In this document: positions 1 through 6,959 of the stretch, one piece after another
Numbering within the stretch: position 1 is the stretch's first letter
How the letters are laid out: each line of letters begins with the position of its first letter
Assembly (NCBI GenBank): GCA_039934635.1
Contig: JBDTLT010000094.1
Location: 1-19,174, forward strand
Length of the DNA: 19,174 nucleotides
Direction: 5' to 3'
From: DATLFA01 sp039934635
Lineage (GTDB): Bacteria; Actinomycetota; Acidimicrobiia; Acidimicrobiales; WLNW01
Position numbers and translations under genes: made by a program
Notes under the pieces: generated by a model
The model's database searches: none
Told to the model about the DNA's origin: nothing
What the model saw: only the letters and a program-made list of their open reading frames with translations

Positions 1-923
1 TGCTCGATGTACTCGCTCGGCAACTTCTTGAGGTCGAAACGGAACCGATAGCGGTAGTACCCGTCGTCGAGTTGCTCTTTGAAGTACGGCAACCATCCGC
101 AGTCGACCTCGGCGAACACCAAGTTGAGATTGGGGAACCGGTCGAACACGCCCGAGAAGATCAAGTCGATCAGATGACCTGTGGCACCGGTGAAGCGACC
201 CGCCGCCGGCAGCGCCAGCGTGTTGAGCATGGCGGGCAGCGAGGTCGACAGCGACACGTGGATGTTGAGCGTGTGGCCCTGCTCTTCGAGCGCGGCGAAC
301 ACCGGATCGTCACTGGGCTGGGGCTGCAGCGTGCCGCCCGGGTACGCACACATGAGAAAGCCGCCGGTCGACGGCCGTCCGCCGACTCGTTCGATCTCGG
401 CGAGCGCCTGATCGACACCGCGGTTGGGGACCATCGGCAAGGCGCGGAAGCGCTCGAGATCGTACGACGCGTACTCGTGGAGCCAGTCGTTGTACGCCTG
501 CACGAGCGCGAGGTGCATCTCGGGGTCGGTGTTGGCCGCCGTCGTCTGGGAGACACGCGGCGTCGGGTACAACACCTCGGCGTCGACGCCCGCCACCACG
601 ATCTCCTTGATCCGCACCGCGGGGTCCCACCCGCCGCTGCGAATCTCGTCGAAGCGCACCCAGTTCTGACGCAACCGCGGGTCTTGCCCCGCGCACGCGT
701 TGAGCCCGATCGGCATCGGCCCCGGCATCCCCTCGATGACCCACGCATCGCCGTCGGCAAAGCTCTCGACCCGCGGCACCCGATCGCGCCACTTGGCGGC
801 CACCCGTGACGTCCACAGATCAGCCGGCTCGTTGATGTGGCTGTCGGCAGAGATCAAGTGGTGGACGAGCTTGCCGCTGGATTTCTCTTGCGTGCCTGCC
901 GGAAAAGGCTCGGTGACAGTCAT
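1..923 (-). CDS. Amidohydrolase family 2 metal-dependent hydrolase (3' end outside window)
   Basis: The reading frame is open from the ATG at 923 to the left edge (307 codons, no stop), so the C-terminus is missing. The N-terminal part reads SADSHINEPADLW, the Asp-x-His metal-site opening of the amidohydrolase-2 (PF04909) TIM-barrel family. Further on come EIVVAGVDAEVLYPTPRV, NIHVSLS and FAEVDCGWLPYF, all typical of this family. Such enzymes hydrolyse or decarboxylate ring acids and related compounds in the cytoplasm. The exact substrate cannot be read from the sequence. The start is supported by an AGGGGAG Shine-Dalgarno sequence just upstream. It is divergent from the LLM oxidoreductase at 1022 with a 98-bp gap, and the wider context is catabolic. 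Family assignment is secure; function beyond it is not. Confidence 0.85.
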   Translation of the reverse strand, partial: MTVTEPFPAGTQEKSSGKLVHHLISADSHINEPADLWTSRVAAKWRDRVPRVESFADGDAWVIEGMPGPMPIGLNACAGQDPRLRQNWVRFDEIRSGGWDPAVRIKEIVVAGVDAEVLYPTPRVSQTTAANTDPEMHLALVQAYNDWLHEYASYDLERFRALPMVPNRGVDQALAEIERVGGRPSTGGFLMCAYPGGTLQPQPSDDPVFAALEEQGHTLNIHVSLSTSLPAMLNTLALPAAGRFTGATGHLIDLIFSGVFDRFPNLNLVFAEVDCGWLPYFKEQLDDGYYRYRFRFDLKKLPSEYIE

Positions 924-1009
924 CGACGCTCCCCTAGATTCGTATCTTTGAAACTTAGCCGCTCTCTCGGCCTTTTCGGATGGTCGGGGCGCCGCTCACC
1001 CGCCGCCAA

Positions 1010-1015
1010 TAGTGT
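1010..1015 (+). promoter_or_regulatory. Putative -10 box (TAGTGT) of a leaderless promoter
   Basis: TAGTGT fits the actinobacterial TANNNT -10 pattern and ends six bases before the ATG at 1022. No Shine-Dalgarno sequence precedes that ATG. This would make transcription start at or next to the start codon. No convincing -35 was found. The rest of the 98-bp divergent gap (924-1021) holds the SD and perhaps a TAAGTT -10 (952-957, minus strand) for the amidohydrolase. Confidence 0.45.
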
Positions 1016-1021
1016 CGCGCG

Positions 1022-1939
1022 ATGACCACGCACACTCGGCTCACGGTTTCGTTCCCGACCGGCGGGTTCTTCGGCGCCGGTTCGTGGCACCGCGTGCTCG
1101 ATGCCGCGCGACTGGCCGACCGCGCCGGTGTCGACACGCTGCGCCTGCCCGACCACGTGGTGATGGGCGAGCGGTCGGACCGCTATCGCTGGGGCGCGTT
1201 CCCGTACCCCGTCGATGTGCCGTGGCTCGATCCGCTCACCGCCATCGCGGCGATGGCCGCGGTGACCGAACGTGTGCGCTTTTGCACCAGCATCCTCATC
1301 GCTCCGCTGCGATCGGCACCGGTGCTGGCCAAGATGGCGGCCACCATCGACGTGCTGTCGGCCGGACGGATCGAGCTCGGCGTCGGCACCGGTTGGCAAC
1401 GCGAAGAGTTCGAAGCCGCCGGCATCGACTTCGCCCAGCGCGGCCAGTTGTTGACCGACACGATCGGCGCGTGCCGCGCATTGTGGGCAACAGGTGCCGC
1501 GTCGTTCACGTCGCCCACCGTCAACTTCGATCGCATCTGGTGCGAACCCAAACCGGTACAGCGCGGCGGCATCCCGGTCTTCTTCTCGGGCACGCTGACC
1601 GAACGCAACATTCACCGCATCGTCACGCTCGGCGACGGATGGCTGCCCATCATGGACGCCACGACCGATGACGTCGCGCGCGACGCCGTGCTGCTGCGCC
1701 AGAGGTGGGCCGACGCCGGCCGCGACCCGAGCGACCTTCGCATCCACGCTCGCCTGCCCGTGTTGAAGGACGGTCTGGGCAAGGCCGATGTCGATCGCAC
1801 CGTGCAGGGTGCCCGCCCGCTCATCGACATCGGTGTCACCGATCTTCAGTTGGCATCGGTGCCCTACGTATCGAGCCCCGATGGGTTGGAACAGTTCTTC
1901 GCCGAAGTCGGGGACGCCCGCACGCGGTTGCTGGCGTAG
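1022..1939 (+). CDS. LLM-class, probable F420-dependent oxidoreductase
   Basis: The product is 305 residues, the usual length for a single-domain luciferase-like monooxygenase-fold enzyme. It shows the family landmarks in order: an N-terminal barrel strand with ADRAGVDTLRLPDHV, then TAIAAMAAVTERVRFCTSI, then LSAGRIELGVGTGWQREEF (the most conserved block), then WCEPKPVQRGGIPVFFSG and a GDGWLPI motif. Actinobacterial members mostly use reduced F420 rather than FMN for hydride transfer; here that is inferred from family resemblance. The enzyme should be cytoplasmic. No ribosome-binding site is visible and a TAGTGT -10-like hexamer ends six bases before the ATG, so the message may be leaderless. 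It ends 22 bp from the convergent EthD gene. It resembles the second LLM gene at 6111 in layout but is clearly diverged. Confidence 0.85.
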   Translation: MTTHTRLTVSFPTGGFFGAGSWHRVLDAARLADRAGVDTLRLPDHVVMGERSDRYRWGAFPYPVDVPWLDPLTAIAAMAAVTERVRFCTSILIAPLRSAPVLAKMAATIDVLSAGRIELGVGTGWQREEFEAAGIDFAQRGQLLTDTIGACRALWATGAASFTSPTVNFDRIWCEPKPVQRGGIPVFFSGTLTERNIHRIVTLGDGWLPIMDATTDDVARDAVLLRQRWADAGRDPSDLRIHARLPVLKDGLGKADVDRTVQGARPLIDIGVTDLQLASVPYVSSPDGLEQFFAEVGDARTRLLA

Positions 1940-1961
1940 CGGCGCGACCGGAAGAACAGCA

Positions 1962-2585
1962 TCAGCGCGCGATCCAATACTCCTGCACGAGCATCCACGT
2001 CGTCGTGGCCGGATCGAGGAACCGCGCCGAATCGGCGCGCGTCACCGCGGAGCTGTCGTCGAACGCGTAGTAACGATCGATCAAGTCGTCGACCGATCGG
2101 AACCAGAACTCCGAGATGCCACCGACCGTCGACGGTACATCGCCCGCAACGCGCGACACGATGTTCTGTTGGTACTTGCGCACACCGGCATGATGTATGC
2201 GCGCAACGGGCACGTGGTCGCGGTAGCGCTCGGCGAATTCTTCGTCGGTGATGTCGGGTCGCTTGCCCACGAACGAGATCTGCTTGATGCCGATCGACGG
2301 AGCACCGTCGTAGTCATCGGGATCGTGGTCCCACGCGACGTGCTCGTCGACGCGCCACGCGTGCACTTGCTCGAAACCGTCGTCGAGCATCAAGGGCGTC
2401 GCGTCGGATTCGTGCCAGAGATGCGCGACAACCTGCCACCGCGCCGCAATCGCAGGACGACGCCCCAGGCGTTCGTAGAGCGCGTCGTCGGCGGGAACGT
2501 CGATGGCAAACCGCGTTGCACCACTCGGCTGTGCAGGCCGCGGCGCTCCACCACGAGCCCGTAGCGCGACGATGGTCTTGTTCAT
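1962..2585 (-). CDS. EthD-domain protein
   Basis: The product is 207 residues. Residues about 100-200 form an EthD-type dimeric alpha/beta barrel: IKQISFVGKRPDITDEEFAERYRDHVPVAR matches the EthD pattern of a strand, an S/T-x-E-E-F helix start and a conserved Asp-His. The first 90 residues resemble a weaker, degenerate copy of the same fold. EthD proteins accompany ether- and aromatic-degradation genes; some are small oxygenases or isomerases, most are uncharacterised. The start MNKTIVAL (ATG at 2585) is chosen because GAGGAA stands at a good distance upstream. A longer open frame reaches higher coordinates but runs into the divergent dehydrogenase. The gene shares an intergenic region and a TetR-like palindrome with that dehydrogenase, so both are probably induced together. 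Confidence 0.75.
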   Translation of the reverse strand: MNKTIVALRARGGAPRPAQPSGATRFAIDVPADDALYERLGRRPAIAARWQVVAHLWHESDATPLMLDDGFEQVHAWRVDEHVAWDHDPDDYDGAPSIGIKQISFVGKRPDITDEEFAERYRDHVPVARIHHAGVRKYQQNIVSRVAGDVPSTVGGISEFWFRSVDDLIDRYYAFDDSSAVTRADSARFLDPATTTWMLVQEYWIAR

Positions 2586-2604
2586 GGGCGATTCCTCGTG
2601 GCGA

Positions 2605-2633
2605 TTGACGCCTATCGGTCGCGACCCTAGTCT
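2605..2633 (+). promoter_or_regulatory. Sigma-A-type promoter of the short-chain dehydrogenase
   Basis: TTGACG (2605-2610) and TAGTCT (2628-2633) are separated by exactly 17 bp, which matches housekeeping promoter spacing. Transcription would begin near 2640, inside the adjoining palindrome, giving a leader of roughly 57 bases to the ATG at 2697. The same layout recurs at 3646-3674. Confidence 0.65.
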
Positions 2634-2649
2634 TCGGACGATCGTCTGA
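2634..2649. promoter_or_regulatory. TetR-type operator, copy 1
   Basis: TCGGACGATCGTCTGA is an inverted repeat with 7-bp arms around a 2-bp centre and one mismatched pair. It starts immediately after the -10 box of the rightward promoter. It lies two bases from a CATAAT hexamer (2652-2657, minus strand) that could be the -10 of the EthD promoter. One bound dimer could therefore block both genes. It matches the palindrome at 3676-3691 in all but two of 16 positions. Confidence 0.7.
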
Positions 2650-2651
2650 AA

Positions 2652-2657
2652 ATTATG
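2652..2657 (-). promoter_or_regulatory. Possible -10 box (CATAAT) for the EthD gene
   Basis: On the minus strand CATAAT lies two bases upstream of the palindrome at 2649-2634 and would place the start of transcription inside it, giving a 60-base leader to the ATG at 2585. The -35 region at 17 bp (GTGCTG) is weak, so this promoter is only a candidate. Confidence 0.4.
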
Positions 2658-2696
2658 CGTCGCTTCCGCGCGCGCAGCACCGAGTGGGGGATAGCG

Positions 2697-3617
2697 ATGG
2701 CCGAACGAAAAGTTGCGCTTGTGAGCGGAGCCAGCCGCGGCATTGGCAAGGTCTGCGCGATCTATCTGGCGCGCGCCGGCTTCGACGTGGCCGTCACGGC
2801 CCGCACCGTCAACCCCGGCGAAGCGCGTGAGCACTCGTCGACGTTGCGCGCGTCGAACACCAAGCCGCTGCCGGGCAGCCTCGTCGAGACCGCCGCGCTC
2901 GTCGAAGCAGAAGGCCGCGAGGCACTCATGGTGCCGGCCGACTTGCTCGATCTCGACTCGGTCGACCGCGCCGTCGACACCGTGTTCGACAAGTGGGGCC
3001 GCATCGACGTGCTCGTCAACAACGCGCGCTATATCGGGCCGGGCCACATGGACCGCTTCATGGACACGCCGCTCGAGATCCTCGACCTGCATCTCAAGGC
3101 CAACGTGATCGCGCAGCTGGCGCTGATGAAGCGCGTCATCCCGGGCATGATCGAGCGCGGGCAGGGCACCATCGTGCAGATCACTTCGGCCGCGGGCTAC
3201 GGCGACCCGATGAAGCCCGCCGGCGACGGCGGATGGGGCATGGGCTACGGCGTCTCCAAGGGCGCGTTCCAACGCATTGCCGGGTTCATCGATGTCGAGC
3301 TCGGCCCGCAAGGCGTGCGGTGCTTCAACCTCTCACCGGGCTCGGTGGCCACCGAACGCATCGCGCAGGACATGGCCGAGTTCGGCATCCCCAACAAGGG
3401 CGCGCCGGCCGATGTCGTGGGGGCGGTCGTGGCGTGGCTGGCGACGTCGCCCGACGCGGACCAATTCACCGGCACCAACCTCGAGGCCCAGTTCGTGTGC
3501 GCCGACCGCAACCTCGTGCCGGGATGGCCCGGCCCCGTGCGCTACCAGAACAACATCCGCCTCGATGAGTCGGGCACCAACCTCAACCGCCTCGAAGCCG
3601 ACATCCCCGCGGGCTGA
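2697..3617 (+). CDS. Short-chain dehydrogenase/reductase (SDR)
   Basis: The product is 306 residues. The N-terminus carries the Rossmann nucleotide motif SGASRGIG (residues 10-17). Next come DVAVTARTVN, the NNA motif (VLVNNARYIG, with Arg where most have Gly), the catalytic Ser strand IVQITSAAGYG, the Tyr-x3-Lys pair in YGVSKGAF, and LSPGSVATER. It should be an NAD(P)-dependent alcohol/ketone oxidoreductase acting in the cytoplasm. Length is above the common 250, through inserts after the second strand and before the catalytic Tyr and a C-terminal extension. The ATG at 2697 is preferred: GTGGGGG lies just upstream, and the predicted transcript start (about 2640) would leave only some 15 bases before the alternative ATG at 2655. 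Substrate unknown; the shared operator ties it to the EthD and lipoprotein genes. Confidence 0.9.
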   Translation: MAERKVALVSGASRGIGKVCAIYLARAGFDVAVTARTVNPGEAREHSSTLRASNTKPLPGSLVETAALVEAEGREALMVPADLLDLDSVDRAVDTVFDKWGRIDVLVNNARYIGPGHMDRFMDTPLEILDLHLKANVIAQLALMKRVIPGMIERGQGTIVQITSAAGYGDPMKPAGDGGWGMGYGVSKGAFQRIAGFIDVELGPQGVRCFNLSPGSVATERIAQDMAEFGIPNKGAPADVVGAVVAWLATSPDADQFTGTNLEAQFVCADRNLVPGWPGPVRYQNNIRLDESGTNLNRLEADIPAG

Positions 3618-3630
3618 ACAACCGGTATTT

Positions 3631-3640
3631 GCCTATAGGC
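3631..3640. promoter_or_regulatory. Perfect 10-bp palindrome GCCTATAGGC
   Basis: It lies five bases upstream of the -35 box at 3646, where activators often bind. A perfect 10-mer palindrome can occur by chance, and no second copy was noticed, so it is noted without a function. Confidence 0.25.
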
Positions 3641-3645
3641 CTGCT

Positions 3646-3674
3646 TTGACACCCCCGGACCTCGTGCCTAGCGT
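3646..3674 (+). promoter_or_regulatory. Strong sigma-A-type promoter of the lipoprotein-TetR-LLM operon
   Basis: A perfect TTGACA (3646-3651) and TAGCGT (3669-3674) are separated by exactly 17 bp. The palindromic operator begins one base after the -10. The predicted start near 3681 lies inside the operator, leaving about 70 bases of leader before the ATG at 3750. It is the only visible promoter for the three genes downstream. Confidence 0.75.
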
Positions 3675-3675
3675 G

Positions 3676-3691
3676 TCAGACGGTCGTCTGA
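3676..3691. promoter_or_regulatory. TetR-type operator, copy 2
   Basis: TCAGACGGTCGTCTGA has perfect 7-bp inverted arms (TCAGACG and CGTCTGA) around a 2-bp centre. It covers the expected transcription start. Size and symmetry are typical of a site for a TetR homodimer. The TetR gene at 5426 lies in the operon this site would control, so negative autoregulation is likely. Confidence 0.75.
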
Positions 3692-3733
3692 ATTCGGCGC
3701 GGCAGCTCTTTGCCTGCTCCGGCGCGACCACCT

Positions 3734-3740
3734 GGAGGGG
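3734..3740 (+). promoter_or_regulatory. Ribosome-binding site deciding the lipoprotein start
   Basis: GGAGGGG lies nine bases before ATG 3750 but only three bases before GTG 3744. This favours the ATG and shortens the signal peptide by two residues. Confidence 0.65.
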
Positions 3741-3749
3741 TTTGTGGCA

Positions 3750-5441
3750 ATGGCTCGACGTTTTGGCGTACGCATCGCGGCAGTAGTGGCGCTCGGCGGT
3801 TTGATCGCCGCCGGTTGCGGTGACGATGGCGACAGCGGGGCAACGGCAGCGACGACGACGGCTGGGTCTGCCGTCGCACCGACGACGACCGAAAAGACAC
3901 CGGTCGCCGGAGGCACGTTGACGTTCGGTCAATGGGCCGCGATCCCGAGCTTGGATCCGGCCGCAACGTCGGGTGTCGGCACGAGCGGTGGCTTGGAGAT
4001 CGGTGCGATCTACGACCGCCTCGTCGAGTGGAATCCGCTCACCAAGAAGTACGACATGAAGACGGCCGAGTCGTTGACGCCCAACGCGACCAACACCGAG
4101 TGGGTGCTCAAGGTGAGGCCCAACATCAAATTCGCCGACGGCACCGCGTATGACGCGGCCGCCGTCAAGATCAACTACGACCGCCAGAAGACCAAGAACA
4201 CCAACGTGCGCGGTCTGCTCACCAGCATCACCGACGTTTCGGTCGTCGATGCGCTCACGGTGAAGTTCACATTGAACGAGCCGTGGGGCGGCTTCCCCAT
4301 CATCTTCAACAACGTGGTCGGCAACATCGTGTCGCCCGCGGCCATCACGGCACTCGGCGACGACGGGCTCAAGTTGAACCCGGTCAACGCGGGTGCAGGT
4401 CCATTCCAGATCGAGTCGTTCAAGGCGGGCGAGAGCATCACGCTGAAGAAGAACCCGACCTACTGGAACGGCCCGGTTTACCTCGACTCCATCAAGTTCG
4501 TACTGATCCCCGGCGCGTCGGCGACGTTGGACGCACTGAAGACGGGGACGCTGCAAGCGGCATTCCTCCGCGACGCGGTGGCCATCGCCAAGGCCAAGGC
4601 CGACGGGCTCGGCAACGCCGACGCCATCGCCAGCGGTGGCGAGATGCTCATCTTGAACGCGGGTGTCGAAGTCACATGTGCCAAGGAGCTGCCGGCCGCG
4701 CAGTGTGCGGGCAAGCCCGACGGCACCAAGGTTGCGACGAACCCCGCGACCAAGGACCTCAAGGTGCGCCAGGCGATCGCGGCGGCAATCGATACCAAGG
4801 CCATCGACGCTCGCGCCAACGAAGGCAAGGGATATCCCGCCACGAGCCTGTTCGACTCGACGTTCCCCTGGGATCCCAAGGTTGCGTTGGCTCCGTTCGA
4901 CGTCGAAAAGGCGAAGAAGCTCGTGACCGAGGCCAAGGCTGCCGGCTGGAACGGCAAGGTGCGCCTGACGTGTGGTGTCGAAGATCAGACCCGCTCGAAC
5001 GAAGTTCTCACGATCACCACCATGCTCAAGAACGCCGGCATGGATGTCGACCTCACCCGGGCCAACATCAAGGTCAGCGAACAGGTCGATGACGTCATCA
5101 CGAAGAAGGACTTCGACATGGCGTGTTGGGGTCTGCAGAACACTCCGGATGACGCGGCATCGGCGCAGATCGATCAGTTCCTGCGCAGCACGTCGGCCAG
5201 CAACCGCACCGGTTACAAGAACCCGACGATGGACGCGGCGCTGACCGAGTTGAAGGGCGCCGGCACCGACGCCGCTCGCACCGCGGCCTACAAGAAGATC
5301 GCCGACCTCTGGAACACCGATCTGCCGGGTGTGCCCATCTTCCAAGCGCCGCAAGGCGTCTACTGGACGACCAAGGTGCACGGGATCAAGGGCACGGCGT
5401 TGTCGGCAGCCGCGTTCGACAAGGCGTGGATCGAGCGCTGA
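3750..5441 (+). CDS. Family 5 (Dpp/Opp-type) ABC transporter substrate-binding lipoprotein
   Basis: The product is 563 residues, the normal length for family 5 solute-binding proteins. A basic, hydrophobic signal peptide ends in IAAGC with the lipidated Cys at residue 23. A Thr/Ala/Asp-rich tether of about 30 residues follows, then GGTLTFGQWAAIPSLDPA, IYDRLVEWNP, NIKFADGTAYDAAAVKINYDR, NPTYWNGPVYLDSIKF and the final YKKIADLWNTDLPGVPIFQ. It should sit outside the membrane and hand peptides or other small organic ligands to an ABC importer. No permease or ATPase for it lies in this window, so it either uses a distant transporter or serves as a sensor. The lipobox has Ala at -3 rather than the usual Leu. 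Its 3' end overlaps the TetR gene by 16 bp. Confidence 0.9.
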   Translation: MARRFGVRIAAVVALGGLIAAGCGDDGDSGATAATTTAGSAVAPTTTEKTPVAGGTLTFGQWAAIPSLDPAATSGVGTSGGLEIGAIYDRLVEWNPLTKKYDMKTAESLTPNATNTEWVLKVRPNIKFADGTAYDAAAVKINYDRQKTKNTNVRGLLTSITDVSVVDALTVKFTLNEPWGGFPIIFNNVVGNIVSPAAITALGDDGLKLNPVNAGAGPFQIESFKAGESITLKKNPTYWNGPVYLDSIKFVLIPGASATLDALKTGTLQAAFLRDAVAIAKAKADGLGNADAIASGGEMLILNAGVEVTCAKELPAAQCAGKPDGTKVATNPATKDLKVRQAIAAAIDTKAIDARANEGKGYPATSLFDSTFPWDPKVALAPFDVEKAKKLVTEAKAAGWNGKVRLTCGVEDQTRSNEVLTITTMLKNAGMDVDLTRANIKVSEQVDDVITKKDFDMACWGLQNTPDDAASAQIDQFLRSTSASNRTGYKNPTMDAALTELKGAGTDAARTAAYKKIADLWNTDLPGVPIFQAPQGVYWTTKVHGIKGTALSAAAFDKAWIER

Positions 5442-6109
5442 AAACCAAAGAGGCGCGACGCGCGCCCGCCGGGGCCAAGTACACGCTGCGGCGTCAGCGT
5501 GTACTCGACGCGGCGGCAAAGCTGTTCGCCGAAAAAGGTTATGAAGCAACGAGTATCGGCGAGATCGCCGAGTCGGTAGGGCTGCTCAAGGGCAGCCTCT
5601 ACTACTACGCACCGTCGAAGGAAGAGTTGCTCTTCTCGATCATCCGTGAGGTCCACGAGATGGGGCGCAATCTCGTCGGGCGCTTCACCGAATCCGATAC
5701 CGACCCGGCCACGCAGTTGCGCGACATCATCGACGCGGGCGCGACGTTCGTGATCGAGCACCGCGAGATGAACATCATCTCCATGCGTGACTTCCGCGCG
5801 TTGTCAGAGCAACGTCAACAAGAGTTGGAGAGCGGCCGGCTGGTGATCTGGCACTATCTCCGCAGCCTCATCGCCCGCGGGTGCAAAGAGGGCTACTTCC
5901 GCAGCGACGTCGACGTGGTCGTCGCGACGACGGCGATCCTCGGCGCCATCAACTACCTGCCGACGTGGTACGAGTCGGGTCGTCCGCCCCGAGTCGATCG
6001 CATGGCGAAGGGCTACGCCCAATTCCTCGTCACAGGATTGCTCGTGGCCGACGCACCGGTGCCCAAGGCCAAGAGCCTTGCGCCGGCCAAGGGTTCGACG
6101 CGGCGCTGA
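5426..6109 (+). CDS. TetR-family transcriptional regulator
   Basis: The product is 227 residues. Residues about 22-70 form the TetR N-terminal helix bundle: RRQRVLDAAAKLFAEKGY, then the helix-turn-helix TSIGEIAESVGLLKGSLYYYAPSKEEL. The C-terminal ligand domain, with GYFRSDVDVVVATTAILGAINYLPTWY, resembles KstR2-like regulators that answer to CoA thioesters; ligand type is inferred only. The GTG start at 5426 overlaps the lipoprotein stop by 16 bp. No strong SD is seen, so translation is probably coupled. The next gene begins one base after its TGA. It is the best candidate to bind the palindromes at 2634 and 3676, acting as repressor of its own operon and of the EthD/dehydrogenase pair until an inducer arrives. 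Confidence 0.88.
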   Translation: MDRALKTKEARRAPAGAKYTLRRQRVLDAAAKLFAEKGYEATSIGEIAESVGLLKGSLYYYAPSKEELLFSIIREVHEMGRNLVGRFTESDTDPATQLRDIIDAGATFVIEHREMNIISMRDFRALSEQRQQELESGRLVIWHYLRSLIARGCKEGYFRSDVDVVVATTAILGAINYLPTWYESGRPPRVDRMAKGYAQFLVTGLLVADAPVPKAKSLAPAKGSTRR

Positions 6110-6110
6110 C

Positions 6111-6959
6111 GTGGACTTCGGTATCGACCTCGGCCGGTGCCATCCGCGCCTGTGGCGCGATGTCGCCCGCGTGGCGGACGAGCACGGCTACGAATCCGTG
6201 TGGATTCCGGAGCACCTGGTGTTCCCGATCGACATCGCGACGTCGTTCGTCGATGGCGCAACGCATGCGGGGGTCGACCCGCGCACACCGACGTTCGATC
6301 CGTTCGTGATGCTGGCCGCGATCGCTGCGGTGACCACGCACGTGCGACTCGGTACCCACGTCTACAACATCGGTTTGCGCCATCCATTCGTGGCGGCCCG
6401 CGCCGTTGTGTCGCTCGACGTCGTGTCCGGCGGGCGAGTCGAGTTCGGCATCGGCGCGAGCTGGATGAAAGAAGAATGGGACAGCGTCGGCCTCGACTTC
6501 GCCACCCGCGGCGCACGCGTCGACGAGTCCATTGCGCTGTGCCGTCGGCTGTGGACGGAGCCGGTCGTCGCACATCGCGGCCGCTTCTTCGAATTCGACG
6601 CGGTGGCGTTCGAGCCGAAGCCCGTGCAACAACACATTCCCATCCACGTGGGCGGCGACAGCAAGCGGGCGCTTCGGCGCGTCGCCGAACACGGCGACGG
6701 TTGGATCGGGATGATCCACGACGTCGCGTCGTTCGCCGAGTCGGTCGCGTGGCTGGCGCATCTGTGTGCGGACAACGGACGCGATCTCGAGGACATTCAA
6801 CGCTCGGCGCTCGTCGCGCATCCCACTGCGACCGACGTCGAGGCGTGGGGCAACGCCGGCGCGACAAGGTTGATCGTCGCACCGTGGCGCAGATCGAGCG
6901 AAGCCATCGACGGCGTCGCGGAGTTCGCGGCGCGGTGGAATCACTCGGGTCGTGCGTAG
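6111..6959 (+). CDS. LLM-class, probable F420-dependent oxidoreductase
   Basis: The product is 282 residues from GTG 6111, one base after the TetR stop (TGAC-GTG). This spacing indicates translational coupling. The frame also extends upstream to 6078, but those residues would overlap TetR and add nothing typical. Landmarks are HGYESVWIPEHL, DPFVMLAAIAAVTTHVRLGTHV, LDVVSGGRVEFGIGASWMKEEW, FEPKPVQQHIPIHVGGDSKRAL and EHGDGWIGM, a clear match to the luciferase-like fold used by actinobacterial F420 enzymes. It is the last gene of the lipoprotein-TetR-LLM operon, so its substrate is likely the compound, or a relative of it, that the regulator senses. Its last 19 bp overlap the convergent sortase gene. 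Confidence 0.85.
   Translation: MDFGIDLGRCHPRLWRDVARVADEHGYESVWIPEHLVFPIDIATSFVDGATHAGVDPRTPTFDPFVMLAAIAAVTTHVRLGTHVYNIGLRHPFVAARAVVSLDVVSGGRVEFGIGASWMKEEWDSVGLDFATRGARVDESIALCRRLWTEPVVAHRGRFFEFDAVAFEPKPVQQHIPIHVGGDSKRALRRVAEHGDGWIGMIHDVASFAESVAWLAHLCADNGRDLEDIQRSALVAHPTATDVEAWGNAGATRLIVAPWRRSSEAIDGVAEFAARWNHSGRA

Noticed and set aside
2655..2696. Upstream ATG giving a 14-residue longer dehydrogenase
   Set aside because: The extra residues are not typical of SDR enzymes, there is no SD, and the predicted transcript start lies only about 15 bases before it.
2634..3691. The palindromes as KstR2 sites, suggested by the TetR C-terminal resemblance
   Set aside because: The known KstR2 site is built on CAAG/CTTG arms, unlike TCAGACG/CGTCTGA, so no cholesterol-regulon claim is made.
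3633..5549. A 638-codon open frame on the minus strand opposite the lipoprotein gene
   Set aside because: It shows no domain and is antisense to a complete solute-binding protein with signal peptide and SD.
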